A DNA stretch of 64,000 bases from Chloroflexota bacterium (GTDB lineage: Bacteria > Chloroflexota > Anaerolineae > Aggregatilineales > Phototrophicaceae), in assembly GCA_026708115.1 (NCBI GenBank), contig JAPOVL010000046.1, positions 1-64,000 on the forward strand, read 5' to 3'. The notes beneath the pieces are model-generated. The model did no database searches and was not told the origin of the DNA. It saw only the letters and a program-made list of their open reading frames with translations. Numbering within the stretch: the first letter of the stretch is position 1; each line of letters opens with the position of its first letter. Below are positions 31,615 to 39,706 of the stretch, piece by piece. The translations under genes were made by a program, and so were the position numbers.

Positions 31615-32676
31615 ATGGAAGAGACGCGGGAACACAAGGCAGAGGACCATCATCACCATCAGCAGGACCACGGTCACGCTCATCACCATCATCACGGTCA
31701 CGCCCATCACCACCACCACAGCGACAACATCCTGGTCAAGCTCGCTATGGTGCTGCACTTGCCCGGCTTCACGCACGATCACAGCCACGCCGATCTGGCC
31801 GGCGACAGGGCCTTCCTGGACAATCAGCTGGCGATCCGCACCGTCTGGATCGCGCTGGTGGCGTTGGGGCTGACGACCGCGCTGCAGGTTGTCATATACG
31901 TCGCCAGCGGCAGCGTGGCGCTGCTGGCGGACACCGTGCATAACCTGGGCGACGCGCTCAATTCGGTGCCCTTGTTGATCGCTTTCTATTTTGCGCGTCG
32001 ACTGGCGAACCGCAGGTATACCTACGGTTATGGCCGCCTGGAGGATATCGCGGGCGTCTTCATAGTAATCTCTATCGGCTTTAGCGCGGCCTATATATTG
32101 CTGGAGTCCGTTCAAAGGCTGTTCAATCCACGGGAGCTGGAAAACCTGGAGTGGATCGCGCTGGCGTCCCTGGTGGGATTCGTGGGCAACGAGTTGGTCG
32201 CGCTCATGCAGATCCGCGTCGGTCGGCGCATCGGCTCGGACGCCATGATCGCTGATGGGCAGCACGCGCTGATCGACGGCTTGACGTCGCTGGCTGTGCT
32301 GATCGCGGTTATTGGCACCTTGATCGGATTGCCTATTCTCGATCCCATCGTGGGCATCGTGATCGCGTTCGCGATAGTCGGCATCACCTGGAACGCGATC
32401 AAGGCGGTCTGGTATCGCATAATGGACGCGGTCGATCCGCATCTGGTGGAGCATGTGGAAGCGCATGTGCGCGGGATCGAGGGCGTGGCGGAGATCGAGA
32501 CGCTGCGCATGCGCTGGGTCGGGCATCGCATGTACGGCGTGCTAAAGGTGCGCGTCGCGCCCGGTACGACGCTTGAAGGGAGCCAAGCGGTTGTCGCTGA
32601 GGTTCAGCGCGAAGCGGGTCATGTGATCCCGCAGTTGGATGAGTTGACCGTGCAGGTGGTAACGACCCCCCTCTAA
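31615..32676 (+). CDS. Cation diffusion facilitator (zinc-type) with His-rich N-terminus
   Basis: Metal/proton antiporter of the inner membrane exporting Zn2+ or a similar cation (353 aa). Residues about 11-35 are almost all histidine (blocks of 4-5 His separated by Gly/Ala), a probable metal-sensing or buffering tail. Transport-site residues appear in TM2 (LLADTVHNLGDALNS: D, H, D) and TM5 (ADGQHALIDGLTS). The C-terminal cytoplasmic domain (MDAVDPHLVEHVEAHVRGIEGVAEIETLRMRWVG, split) is typical of ZitB/CzcD. Upstream in-frame starts at 31588 (TTG) and 31606 (ATG) are possible; 31615 has GGGA at best spacing. Confidence 0.93.
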   Translation: MEETREHKAEDHHHHQQDHGHAHHHHHGHAHHHHHSDNILVKLAMVLHLPGFTHDHSHADLAGDRAFLDNQLAIRTVWIALVALGLTTALQVVIYVASGSVALLADTVHNLGDALNSVPLLIAFYFARRLANRRYTYGYGRLEDIAGVFIVISIGFSAAYILLESVQRLFNPRELENLEWIALASLVGFVGNELVALMQIRVGRRIGSDAMIADGQHALIDGLTSLAVLIAVIGTLIGLPILDPIVGIVIAFAIVGITWNAIKAVWYRIMDAVDPHLVEHVEAHVRGIEGVAEIETLRMRWVGHRMYGVLKVRVAPGTTLEGSQAVVAEVQREAGHVIPQLDELTVQVVTTPL

Positions 32677-32752
32677 ATCTCCGCCCGAAGCACCAGGGGG
32701 AGACTTCGCGAAGCACTCGTTTTTCACTGTAGGTTACAGTTGGCTGCGCATG

Positions 32753-33868
32753 CTACTCGTCCTCAATTCTCAAATCGATTTCTCGCCCCAGAAAACGAGC
32801 TAGTTTTTCCTTTTCAGCTTCCAAGAGTGGCTGAATTGATTTGTCAAGCGCTTGAAACGGGGACACGACGATGCGCGCACTTTTCCGCCGCTGTTCCAGC
32901 TTCCAGTTGGCGACGGCTTCCCCGTCTATGATGACACAGGCGCGGATCAAGCCGCCGCCGGGATGAACGCGCTTGGCATAAGCCGCGTCTACCATGAAGT
33001 CACGACTCTGGTAAACCAGAAGGTAGTTGTCATAGCGCGGCAGGAAACGCAGGTCGGGCTCCGCTTTACTTAAGGGAAGATGTCGAATCTGCCCCTTGAG
33101 CAGCGAGACTGTGCCGACAGGCGATTCACAGACGACGCATTTGCCAGCAATGGCCCCGAAGGCCGCGTCAGCTCGCTTGGCGCTGATGCCAGTCCAGCGG
33201 GCGAAATCCGCGCTGGACGCCGGACCATAGGCGCGCAGATAGCGACGCGCGAAGATCGGAAGCAAGTCTTCGTCAGCATCCCGCGCCTGGTAGCCCGGCA
33301 ACCATTCCGCGAGCAGCGTGTAGGTCAAGTCTCCCGCGCGTTCGGGTCCGAAGCAGATGAGGCCACGCAGCGCGGCGTAGCGTACCAGGTGGTGGATGGC
33401 TTGCCCGGCGACTGGAAGGCGACGCGCGCCCAGCTTCTCGGCGAGTTCCGCGCGGATCAGCGGGCCGTCCTTTGCGAGAATCTCGGCAATGTGATCGAGG
33501 GATTTTTCGCGAATGATTTCGCTCAAGCCAAGCTGCTGATAGCGGCGATTGGTGCCGCTAATGGCGCGCTGGCCAAAAAGCGCAAGCTGGCCACCTATAT
33601 CTTCCGCCGCGACCAAGTGCAGCGTACCGCGCAGGCTCCAGGTGAGCACAAAGCTGCGATCGACTTCGCGCGCGCGCCTGAGGTCTTCATGCGTGATGCC
33701 CGGAGTACGGGCGGCGATTGCCAATTGAGCCGAGGGCCATTCTTGTGACTGCAGGGCGCAGAGACGCTGGACAAGCGACGCCACGGACGCCAAGCGCAGA
33801 TCTTCGGCAAGGCTCTGGTTTCGCAAGCGCAAGCGCCGCAGCTGCGCGAGTGACAAATCGCTGGTCAT
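32753..33868 (-). CDS. AlkZ-like winged-helix DNA-binding protein (HTH_42)
   Basis: Protein of 371 aa in the family now named AlkZ-like DNA glycosylases. Family marks: LVQRLCALQSQEWPSAQLAIAAR near the N-terminus (the Q-x-Q/D motif region), LTWSLRGTLHLVAAEDI, and the three winged-helix units (RYAALRGLICFGPER; RRYLRAYGPASSADFARWTGIS; RFLPRYDNYLLVYQSR). Characterised members unhook interstrand crosslinks or remove bulky alkyl adducts; whether this one is active depends on the QSQ motif and is not certain. The ATG at 33868 has AGGA seven bases upstream, so the longer reading to 33991 is rejected. It is divergent from the cytochrome gene. Confidence 0.85.
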   Translation of the reverse strand: MTSDLSLAQLRRLRLRNQSLAEDLRLASVASLVQRLCALQSQEWPSAQLAIAARTPGITHEDLRRAREVDRSFVLTWSLRGTLHLVAAEDIGGQLALFGQRAISGTNRRYQQLGLSEIIREKSLDHIAEILAKDGPLIRAELAEKLGARRLPVAGQAIHHLVRYAALRGLICFGPERAGDLTYTLLAEWLPGYQARDADEDLLPIFARRYLRAYGPASSADFARWTGISAKRADAAFGAIAGKCVVCESPVGTVSLLKGQIRHLPLSKAEPDLRFLPRYDNYLLVYQSRDFMVDAAYAKRVHPGGGLIRACVIIDGEAVANWKLEQRRKSARIVVSPFQALDKSIQPLLEAEKEKLARFLGREIDLRIEDE

Positions 33869-33960
33869 GGATGGTCCTCGGGAACTATAATTGCGCCCTC
33901 GCCAAGCATTATACGCTATGATGAGAGTATGGTTATTTGGAATTTGGAACGGGCGCAACG

Positions 33961-34374
33961 ATGAGAGGTCGAAGGGCGTGTCTCTTCGCACTGATGATTG
34001 GCGCGCTCCTGCTGGGGGCCTGCAGCGGGGACAAGCCTCGGATCGCGTTTGATGAGCTCGACTTCGCTTTGTCGGACGCCGGCAGCGGAGAGAAACTCTT
34101 CAATCAGTCGAACAACGAAGCGCCAGCTTGTTCCGCATGTCACTCGGTCGCGGGAGAACAGCGCAGCGTTGGCAATTCGCTGGCTGGGCTGGCGGAGGCC
34201 GCCGGCAGCCGCGTGCACGGTCAATCTGCCGAAGAGTATCTTTACTGGAGCGTCCTGCGCCCGGGGCGATACTTGGTCGCGGGCTATTCGAACATCATGT
34301 TTGCGGATTACGAAGACCGTCTGGAAGCGGCTGACCTGGCGGATCTGATTGCGTATTTGCTGACTTTGGACTAG
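33961..34374 (+). CDS. Lipoprotein class I cytochrome c
   Basis: Small haem protein (137 aa) anchored outside the membrane. A lipobox LLGAC puts the lipidated Cys at residue 21. One haem-attachment site, CSACH (Cys57, Cys60, His61), and a likely axial Met113 in YSNIMFADY are present. The C-terminal helix (ADLADLIAYLLTL) is the usual class I end. Electron carrier between respiratory complexes or to a reductase. The ATG at 33961 follows GGAACGGGCG. The membrane protein at 34441 is 66 bases downstream on the same strand and followed by a terminator, so both are likely one transcript. Confidence 0.92.
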   Translation: MRGRRACLFALMIGALLLGACSGDKPRIAFDELDFALSDAGSGEKLFNQSNNEAPACSACHSVAGEQRSVGNSLAGLAEAAGSRVHGQSAEEYLYWSVLRPGRYLVAGYSNIMFADYEDRLEAADLADLIAYLLTLD

Positions 34375-34440
34375 ATTGAGAATACGCTTGCAAAGCTGCA
34401 GAAGCCTGCTCAGTCGGTTGAGAAGCAACAGGAGAGTGTC

Positions 34441-34959
34441 ATGGATATCAGTTCAGCAAGTGGCGCGCTGGTCATTTCCGTTTTGCGGCTGTTACATATC
34501 GTGGCCGGCTTGATCTGGGTTGGCACCGCGATCTTGATGTCCTTTTATGTCGAGCCGGCATCCCAGCGATCGGGCGGGGACGGGGCTCGCTTCCTGGCCG
34601 CATTATACGGGAAGACCAACTACTCGCGGATGATCCCGGTTGCGGCCATCATCACGACGCTGGCCGGACTGCTACTGTATGGGATGATGTCTTATCACGA
34701 GACTATGCACAGCGCGATGGGCATGACTATAACGCTGGGCGCTCTATTTGGTTTGCTCGCCTTCGGTCATGGCTTTTTGGCGCTGTGGCGCAGCGCCGGG
34801 CAGTACGCGGATCTGGTGACGAGCGGCGATGCGGACGAAGGGACGCTGCTAGCCCTTGAAGATAAACTGCGCCGCAACGGGCGCATCAGCATGTGGCTGG
34901 CTTTGGTTTCGCTGGTGTTGATGGCTGGCGCGCGCTACATCGAACCGCTCTTTGGCTAA
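34441..34959 (+). CDS. Four-helix membrane protein, CopD/DUF2269-like
   Basis: Integral membrane protein (172 aa) with four predicted helices (about 10-36, 63-84, 91-113, 149-170). Helix 1 has LLHIVAGLIWVG, where the His and the W-x-G pattern are typical of CopD/DUF2269-type haem or copper membrane proteins. The ATG follows CAGGAGAGTGTC. It lies downstream of the lipoprotein cytochrome c, which suggests a role in periplasmic electron transfer or haem/metal handling (inference). A strong terminator follows 24 bases past the stop. Confidence 0.75.
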   Translation: MDISSASGALVISVLRLLHIVAGLIWVGTAILMSFYVEPASQRSGGDGARFLAALYGKTNYSRMIPVAAIITTLAGLLLYGMMSYHETMHSAMGMTITLGALFGLLAFGHGFLALWRSAGQYADLVTSGDADEGTLLALEDKLRRNGRISMWLALVSLVLMAGARYIEPLFG

Positions 34960-34982
34960 GACATCCGATTGACGTTCAGTAC

Positions 34983-35017
34983 GGCAGGATTCCGGCAGAA
35001 TCCTGCCCTTTGTTTTT
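34983..35017 (+). terminator. Rho-independent terminator after cytochrome/membrane protein pair
   Basis: Perfect 10-bp stem (GGCAGGATTC 34983-34992 / GAATCCTGCC 34998-35007), 5-base loop, then CTTTGTTTTT. Confidence 0.85.
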
Positions 35018-35522
35018 ACCCCCCATTGATACGCGTGTTCACTTTCGGATCGGTTATCCGGCGCCTGCCCCGAAATTAGTTTGACAGCAATTTTGTTAGA
35101 AAAGGGAAACCCGCGACTTTTTCTTCGCCAGTAACAGAACATTTGTGCTAGACTCGATGTCAAGATGGTCTGATATCGCCTTTCATCAGATGCTTAACAA
35201 CGCAATGAGTCGGTCATCGCGGTTTCACTTTCGGGTGGTAGCGGCGCCGGCTGATTGCTGCATGGCTGCCCGCCCCTGCACCAATCGTGAACCGCGTGTG
35301 GACGGCCCGAGGCAGCGAAGGATGGTCGATCGCGCGGAGACGGGCCGTCCGTAGGCGAATCGCCGGAGTCAGCAAATTGGGAGCGGTTGCGGGCGACTTA
35401 CAGGGTCGCGTAGACACTGACCGCCGACATCGTCCGTCAGTCGGCCTTACAAATTTCGACATGATTGTAGATGGGGTTTGGCAGGATCATCAGAAAAGAG
35501 GGACTAGGGAAAGGATCGCTAT
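35018..35522. other. Intergenic region before the capsid gene
   Basis: About 500 bases without a convincing gene. Contains a TTGACA at 35081-35086 without a matching -10, a 10-bp inverted repeat (35300-35309/35341-35350, GGACGGCCCG/CGGGCCGTCC), and the 21-base segment 35403-35423 identical to part of repeat B. No terminase, portal or integrase fragment was recognised here. Confidence 0.5.
35403..35423 (+). repeat. 21-base segment shared with repeat B
   Basis: Starts GGGTCGCGTAGACACTG and is identical over 21 bases to 29291-29311; a variant occurs at 47767-47783. Lies about 100 bases before the capsid gene. Confidence 0.6.
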
Positions 35523-37298
35523 ATGAAAGCGAGCACGGTCAAGATGATTGACGTGCCGGCCGGTCGTATCGGTGGATACATGCTGGTCTGGGGCGAAGCG
35601 GACCGGCACGATCTGCAAGGCGAGTTTTTCACCCCGCAAACGGACGTGGGGCTGGATTGGTATGAGCAGCGTCCGGTGCTGTATCACCATGGCTTGGATG
35701 GCGCGCTGAAAGCGGCGGTCATCGGTGTCATCGATACACTGCGACCGGATGATACAGGACTCTGGGCAGAGGCGCAGCTGGACCTGCACAAACGCTATGT
35801 GAGAGCGGTGCAGCGGCTGGTGGACCTGGGCGTCCTGAGCTGGTCATCGGGCAGTCTGCCGCATTTGGTGGATATCGACGCGGATGGGCAAATCAAAACC
35901 TGGCCCATCGTGGAAGGCAGCCTGACACCCACCCCTGCCGAGCCGCGACAGGCGGATGTGCAAACCCTCAAGAGCGCTTACAAGTCGCTGGGTTTGGATC
36001 TGTCGCGATTGGGCATCGAAGCGACAGGTAGCCCAAATCTTGATACAGCAGGACAGAAAGGAGAATCGATGACGGAATCATCTAGCGCCGCTATCAAGCG
36101 CCTGCCGCTGGCGGACGAGCGCGAGGCCATCCGAGCAGGACGCATCAAAATCGGGAGCGAGTTCGATAGCCTGGACGCAATGGACATGCTGCACGGCTAC
36201 ATGTTGCTGCGCTCGACCAAGAGTTTCCAAGGGGTAAGCGAGCGCTATTCCAATGCGTTGTCAGAAAAAGTAGGCAAGGCTGAGCTAAGCGCAATCAAGG
36301 CGGACGAACTTGCCTACAGCACACAGACCGGCTTCGGCGATGAATGGGTGCCGGAGCTCTGGAGCCAACAGATCTGGCACAAGGCGCGACAGGACAACAC
36401 CATCCTGCCCTTGTTCCAGACCATCGAAATGCCGAGCAATCCCTTCGAGTTGCCGATTGAAGGCACCGATCCGCAAGTCTATTTCGTGCCGGAAACGAGC
36501 GACGAGGCGCATTTGAGCCTGGGCGCGGGCAATCCGATTCCGGATAGCAAGATCGGTTCGGGGCTGGTGACGCTCAACGCCAAGAAGTTGGCGTTGCGGG
36601 TCGGCTTCAGCAGCGAACTGGTTGAAGACGCCATGATCCCGGTGCTGAATATCTACCGACAGCAAGCTGCCCGGGCGATCGCGGACGCTATTGACAACGT
36701 GCTGCTCAACGGCGACACCACCGCAGCGGCGAGCGGCAATATCAATCGCGATCACAGCGCGCCGCCGGCCACGGCCAAGTACCTGTCGATGGACGGCTTG
36801 CGCCATCTGCCACTGGTGGACAATACGAACAACGGTGTCAATCTCAACGACGCGCCGAGCCTGGCCAAGATGCGCGAGGCGCGCTTCAAGATGCCGGGCA
36901 AGTATGCCGCGCGTCCCGCTGACCTGGCCTGGATCGTTGACAGCGGCACCTATGCCAAGCTGCTGGGCATCGACGAATTCCTGACCATGGACAAGGCGGG
37001 TCCACTGGCCACGTCGCAGACAGGGCAGATCGGGCTGGTGGATGGCATTCCGGTTTACGTCTCGGCCGAGATGCCGCTGACGGAAGCTGACGGCAAGGTC
37101 GGCGGCGGCAGCAACGACCGCGGGCAGGCGCTCTGCGTCTATCGGCCGGGCTGGACGGTGGGATACCGGCGCAAGATCGCGGTCAGCGTCGACTACCTGT
37201 CGTATTATGACAGTTATCAGTTGACGGCGACGGTGCGACTGGCCTTCGTGCACTTCAATAACGATGTGGCGAGTTGCTTGTACAACATCGAGATGTAG
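35523..37298 (+). CDS. HK97-type prohead protease fused to major capsid protein
   Basis: Single 591-aa reading frame with two phage domains. Residues 1 to about 160 are a prohead protease: GRIGGYMLVWGEADRHDLQGEFF start, probable catalytic His in YHHGLDG (H55/H56), Ser in SWSSGSLP (S108/S109), and the family ending PIVEGSLTPTPAEPRQ. Residues 183-591 are an HK97-fold major capsid protein: helical scaffold-like start, then ELAYSTQTGFGDEWVPELWS, AKKLALRVGFSSELVEDAM (split), ARAIADAIDNVLLNGDT, and the C-terminal GRALCVYRPGW-type region. Between them, AAAGGAGA at 36057-36064 precedes an ATG at 36069, a working-looking internal start for the free capsid. In most phages the two are separate genes. 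No terminase or portal is upstream. Confidence 0.85.
   Translation: MKASTVKMIDVPAGRIGGYMLVWGEADRHDLQGEFFTPQTDVGLDWYEQRPVLYHHGLDGALKAAVIGVIDTLRPDDTGLWAEAQLDLHKRYVRAVQRLVDLGVLSWSSGSLPHLVDIDADGQIKTWPIVEGSLTPTPAEPRQADVQTLKSAYKSLGLDLSRLGIEATGSPNLDTAGQKGESMTESSSAAIKRLPLADEREAIRAGRIKIGSEFDSLDAMDMLHGYMLLRSTKSFQGVSERYSNALSEKVGKAELSAIKADELAYSTQTGFGDEWVPELWSQQIWHKARQDNTILPLFQTIEMPSNPFELPIEGTDPQVYFVPETSDEAHLSLGAGNPIPDSKIGSGLVTLNAKKLALRVGFSSELVEDAMIPVLNIYRQQAARAIADAIDNVLLNGDTTAAASGNINRDHSAPPATAKYLSMDGLRHLPLVDNTNNGVNLNDAPSLAKMREARFKMPGKYAARPADLAWIVDSGTYAKLLGIDEFLTMDKAGPLATSQTGQIGLVDGIPVYVSAEMPLTEADGKVGGGSNDRGQALCVYRPGWTVGYRRKIAVSVDYLSYYDSYQLTATVRLAFVHFNNDVASCLYNIEM
36057..36071 (+). promoter_or_regulatory. 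Internal ribosome-binding site and start for the capsid domain
   Basis: AAAGGAGA four bases before ATG 36069 (codon 183 of the fusion), in frame. Free capsid protein would be 409 aa, a usual HK97-type size. Confidence 0.65.
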
Positions 37299-37372
37299 GC
37301 ATTCGCTGGGCGGGGGCGTGGAGCCCCTGCCCGGTGGTTACAAGTGTAATTCTAACTGTAATCTTACAAGAG

Positions 37373-37389
37373 AGCATATATGCTATACT
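37373..37389 (+). promoter_or_regulatory. Promoter with overlapping palindrome before the HEAT-repeat pair
   Basis: Extended -10 TGC-TATACT (37381-37389). A 12-base perfect palindrome, AGCATATATGCT (37373-37384), overlaps its left half. This suggests the downstream pair has its own, repressible promoter, separate from the capsid gene. Confidence 0.5.
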
Positions 37390-37439
37390 TGCATGAATGT
37401 ATTGAGAACGAAGGACAACGTTGAGCACCGAGGATTCCG

Positions 37440-37928
37440 ATGAACACGAACCCCGCTCCACAAATGGTTGGTGAACCTAGCTTGAAGCAAGAAATCGATA
37501 TTGCGGCAGAAATAAGGAATCTGTTCTCCCTCGCGACATTCATCACGCTCGAACCCGGGATGACCAATTCTTTTTCGGAAGGACTCGAAGAAGCGATCGA
37601 GAAATACGGCGAACTCGCTCTGAGGGAAATCCAAGAGTTGGTAGTTGGGGAAGTTATTCCCTTTACCATCGCTGCGGAAGCCCTCCGTTATATAGGAAAT
37701 ACCGAGTCAATCAGGTTTGTTTCAAAGCGGCGAGAATTGCTTGAAGTTTGTTTGCTTCAGAGCCGATTTATGTTGGTAAGAGACGGCGCGGCGGCAGGGC
37801 TTTCATACCTTGACGATCCCAGGTCGATTCCGTCCTTACAAAGAGCTATTGAACGGGAACCACATGCCGAACTGAAGAATGATCTCATAGAGGTGTTGAG
37901 CTTGCTTCAGGGCACGTCAGCGGAGTAG
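37440..37928 (+). CDS. HEAT-repeat-like protein
   Basis: Cytoplasmic protein of 162 aa, mostly helical. The second half reads as two or three HEAT-type helix pairs (LVRDGAAAGLSYLDDPRSIPSLQRAIEREPHAELKNDLIEVL, split here over about residues 107-155). The ATG at 37440 has AGGA about five bases upstream. Its stop overlaps the start of the next gene (TAGTG). Base composition is visibly more AT-rich than the flanking phage and chromosomal genes. It has its own promoter and sits between capsid and connector genes, which is how accessory (moron-type) phage genes sit. No specific family recognised beyond HEAT-like. Confidence 0.65.
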   Translation: MNTNPAPQMVGEPSLKQEIDIAAEIRNLFSLATFITLEPGMTNSFSEGLEEAIEKYGELALREIQELVVGEVIPFTIAAEALRYIGNTESIRFVSKRRELLEVCLLQSRFMLVRDGAAAGLSYLDDPRSIPSLQRAIEREPHAELKNDLIEVLSLLQGTSAE

Positions 37929-38452
37929 TGGGCGCTGTGTCCTTTGTATTCCGCAGCATAGGGAACAAGCACTGGTATTCTGACGACCAGCCTGACTTCA
38001 AGGACTGGCTTGCTGACGGCGAACTGGTCGCTGACGCGCTGAAGGAATTGCGTACAACGCGAGGCTCATTGTCGGTCTATAGAGTTGACTCAGAAAAACG
38101 AAGCTTTGATCGCGTCGTTTCTGCCTACGCCTGCACTCGCAATAGTCTCAACGACATCGATTATGTTTTGCTACCGCTGGAAGTAATCGAAGCGAGCTTT
38201 GATATCTCTGCAACCCTGGGGGAAACAGCAGACGATGAAGTTAATGAAATGCATCTTGATATCGAGCATCTGTCTGCTTCCAAGTTGCTTCTACTTGCGC
38301 ATATCTTTCAAGATCACCATTCTTCCATGGTCAGGATTCGCAAGAAACTCATAACATCCAAGATACGAATCTCCATAGAGCGAAAACACTTGGACTTCAG
38401 TCGGATCAACAAGGCCTTACAATCGAGGTTCTCGGAGTTTGTCTCACGTTGA
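37928..38452 (+). CDS. Hypothetical protein coupled to HEAT-repeat gene
   Basis: Protein of 174 aa starting at GTG 37928, overlapping the stop of the HEAT-like gene by one base. No recognised family. The N-terminal half (VSFVFRSIGNKHWYSDDQPDFKDWLADGELVADALKELR, split) looks like a mixed alpha/beta domain; the C-terminal half is helical and basic (MVRIRKKLITSKIRISIERKHLDFSRINKALQSRF, split). No signal peptide or membrane segment. Same AT-rich composition as its partner. A two-gene accessory unit (effector/immunity, toxin/antitoxin or cargo) is possible but not shown. Confidence 0.6.
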   Translation: MGAVSFVFRSIGNKHWYSDDQPDFKDWLADGELVADALKELRTTRGSLSVYRVDSEKRSFDRVVSAYACTRNSLNDIDYVLLPLEVIEASFDISATLGETADDEVNEMHLDIEHLSASKLLLLAHIFQDHHSSMVRIRKKLITSKIRISIERKHLDFSRINKALQSRFSEFVSR

Positions 38453-38459
38453 ACTTGCC

Positions 38460-38768
38460 TCACCCCACGACTACCCACAGCGACTCGAAAAAATAACCCC
38501 CGTCCTCCTGACGCTGCGCGCTTAGCGCGACTTCCACAGCTTCGCCCTGTCGCGACAGTTCAATCACCGTGCCGTAGGCATAGCCCCGCATCAGCGCCTG
38601 CTTGAGGGCGAAGGCGACGCCGTCGGCCCGGATCTCCACTTGGACGCCGGGCAGCAATAGCTCGCCGGCGACCGGCAGCCGATGACGCGCGGGATCAAAC
38701 TGCTCTGGCGATATGGCGAGGATTCTCAAGTCGAGTGTCTTCCGCTTCGCTATCTCATAAGTTAACAC
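38460..38768 (-). CDS. Small hypothetical protein, minus strand
   Basis: 102 aa from GTG 38768. Coding character is good (strong G/C at third positions; EIRADGVAFALKQALMRGYAYGTVIEL...GGYFFESLWVVVG). The long extension upstream in the same frame is antisense to the connector gene and is rejected. It ends 8 bases from the HEAT-pair 3' end and is transcribed away from the connector gene. No family recognised; the GTG has only a weak GGGCGG upstream. Confidence 0.45.
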   Translation of the reverse strand: MLTYEIAKRKTLDLRILAISPEQFDPARHRLPVAGELLLPGVQVEIRADGVAFALKQALMRGYAYGTVIELSRQGEAVEVALSAQRQEDGGYFFESLWVVVG

Positions 38769-38852
38769 AGGCGCCGCCCGGGCGAAAGCATCACTAGCCC
38801 ACCTGCCTGGCACGCCGCAAGAATCCGTAAAATGAACAGAGAGGAAAGCTAG

Positions 38853-39557
38853 ATGTACAGCATAGCAAGTTTGCATGAATTTCGCCGTCACTTGGGGTTG
38901 ACGGAGACCGACCCCGACACTGATGCCGATTTGAGGCAGGCCTTGGAAAAGGCCAGTCACCTCATCGAGTCTCTGACGCAAAGGCGCTTCTGCCCCACCC
39001 TGGAGACGCGCCGCCTGACGGTCGACGCGGCCAATCCGCGCGAGTTGATATTGTCAGGCGATCTTCTGGAGTTGACTGCAATTGAATCCGACCAAGGCAT
39101 CTTGAGCAAGGACGCTGTGCGCAGGCTGCCGACCAGACCGGACTTGCCGGCCAGCGTGCTGATACTGAAGGACGGCGCGATGTTCAGCGGAGAATTGCGC
39201 GTCAGCGGCATTTGGGGCTGGCACGACCGTTGGACCCAAGCCTGGCGGAAGAGCGGAGATGTCGTCCGAAACGAGGCCCTGAACGCTAATTCAACCTGGA
39301 TACAAGTCGATGACGTTGTTGGAAAGGACCAAGACGAGATTAGCCCGCGCTTTCAGGTTGGACAATTGTTGCGCGTGGATAGCGAATACCTGCAAGTGAA
39401 TGCGCTAGATCTCGAAGGCATTCGATTGCATGTGCTGCGTGGTACCCAGGGCACCGAGGCGCTTTCCCATGCTGCGGGCACGCCAATCGAGATCTACCGG
39501 GCAGTGTCTGCGATATGCGGAAGTGCTGCTCAATTCGGCGGATTCGCTCGAAAATGA
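38853..39557 (+). CDS. Phage gp6-like head-tail connector protein
   Basis: Protein of 234 aa. The N-terminal third has the connector pattern: SIASLHEFRRHLGLTETDPDTDADLRQALEKASHLIESLTQRRF (split over residues 3-46), that is, a short helix, then a helix ending in the I-x-x-x-T/C-x-R-x-F motif, followed by a beta domain (ETRRLTVDAANPRELILSGDLLELTAIES). In HK97-like phages this ring protein joins portal and head completion proteins. It is longer than the usual gp6 (about 100-180 aa); the C-terminal beta-rich part (FQVGQLLRVDSEYLQVNAL...VLRGTQGTEALSHAAGTPIEIYR) looks like an added DNA- or tail-interaction domain. The ATG follows GAGAGGAAAG. It is preserved in phage order after the capsid. Confidence 0.7.
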   Translation: MYSIASLHEFRRHLGLTETDPDTDADLRQALEKASHLIESLTQRRFCPTLETRRLTVDAANPRELILSGDLLELTAIESDQGILSKDAVRRLPTRPDLPASVLILKDGAMFSGELRVSGIWGWHDRWTQAWRKSGDVVRNEALNANSTWIQVDDVVGKDQDEISPRFQVGQLLRVDSEYLQVNALDLEGIRLHVLRGTQGTEALSHAAGTPIEIYRAVSAICGSAAQFGGFARK

Positions 39558-39706
39558 AACATCGCCCACGCTGAAAGGACTGCGACGACTGACGGCCTGA
39601 GCTTAGACACGAGACCGCGGTTCGGCGATGTATCGCGTCTGGTTTTCACTGGCGCTCTGCGCTATGTTAGCGCGATGAATTGTGGGCATGGCGGCGGCAG
39701 AAACAG

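Noticed and set aside
31645..31725. CAC/CAT-rich microsatellite
   Set aside because: It encodes the histidine-rich metal-binding tail of the CDF transporter in frame.
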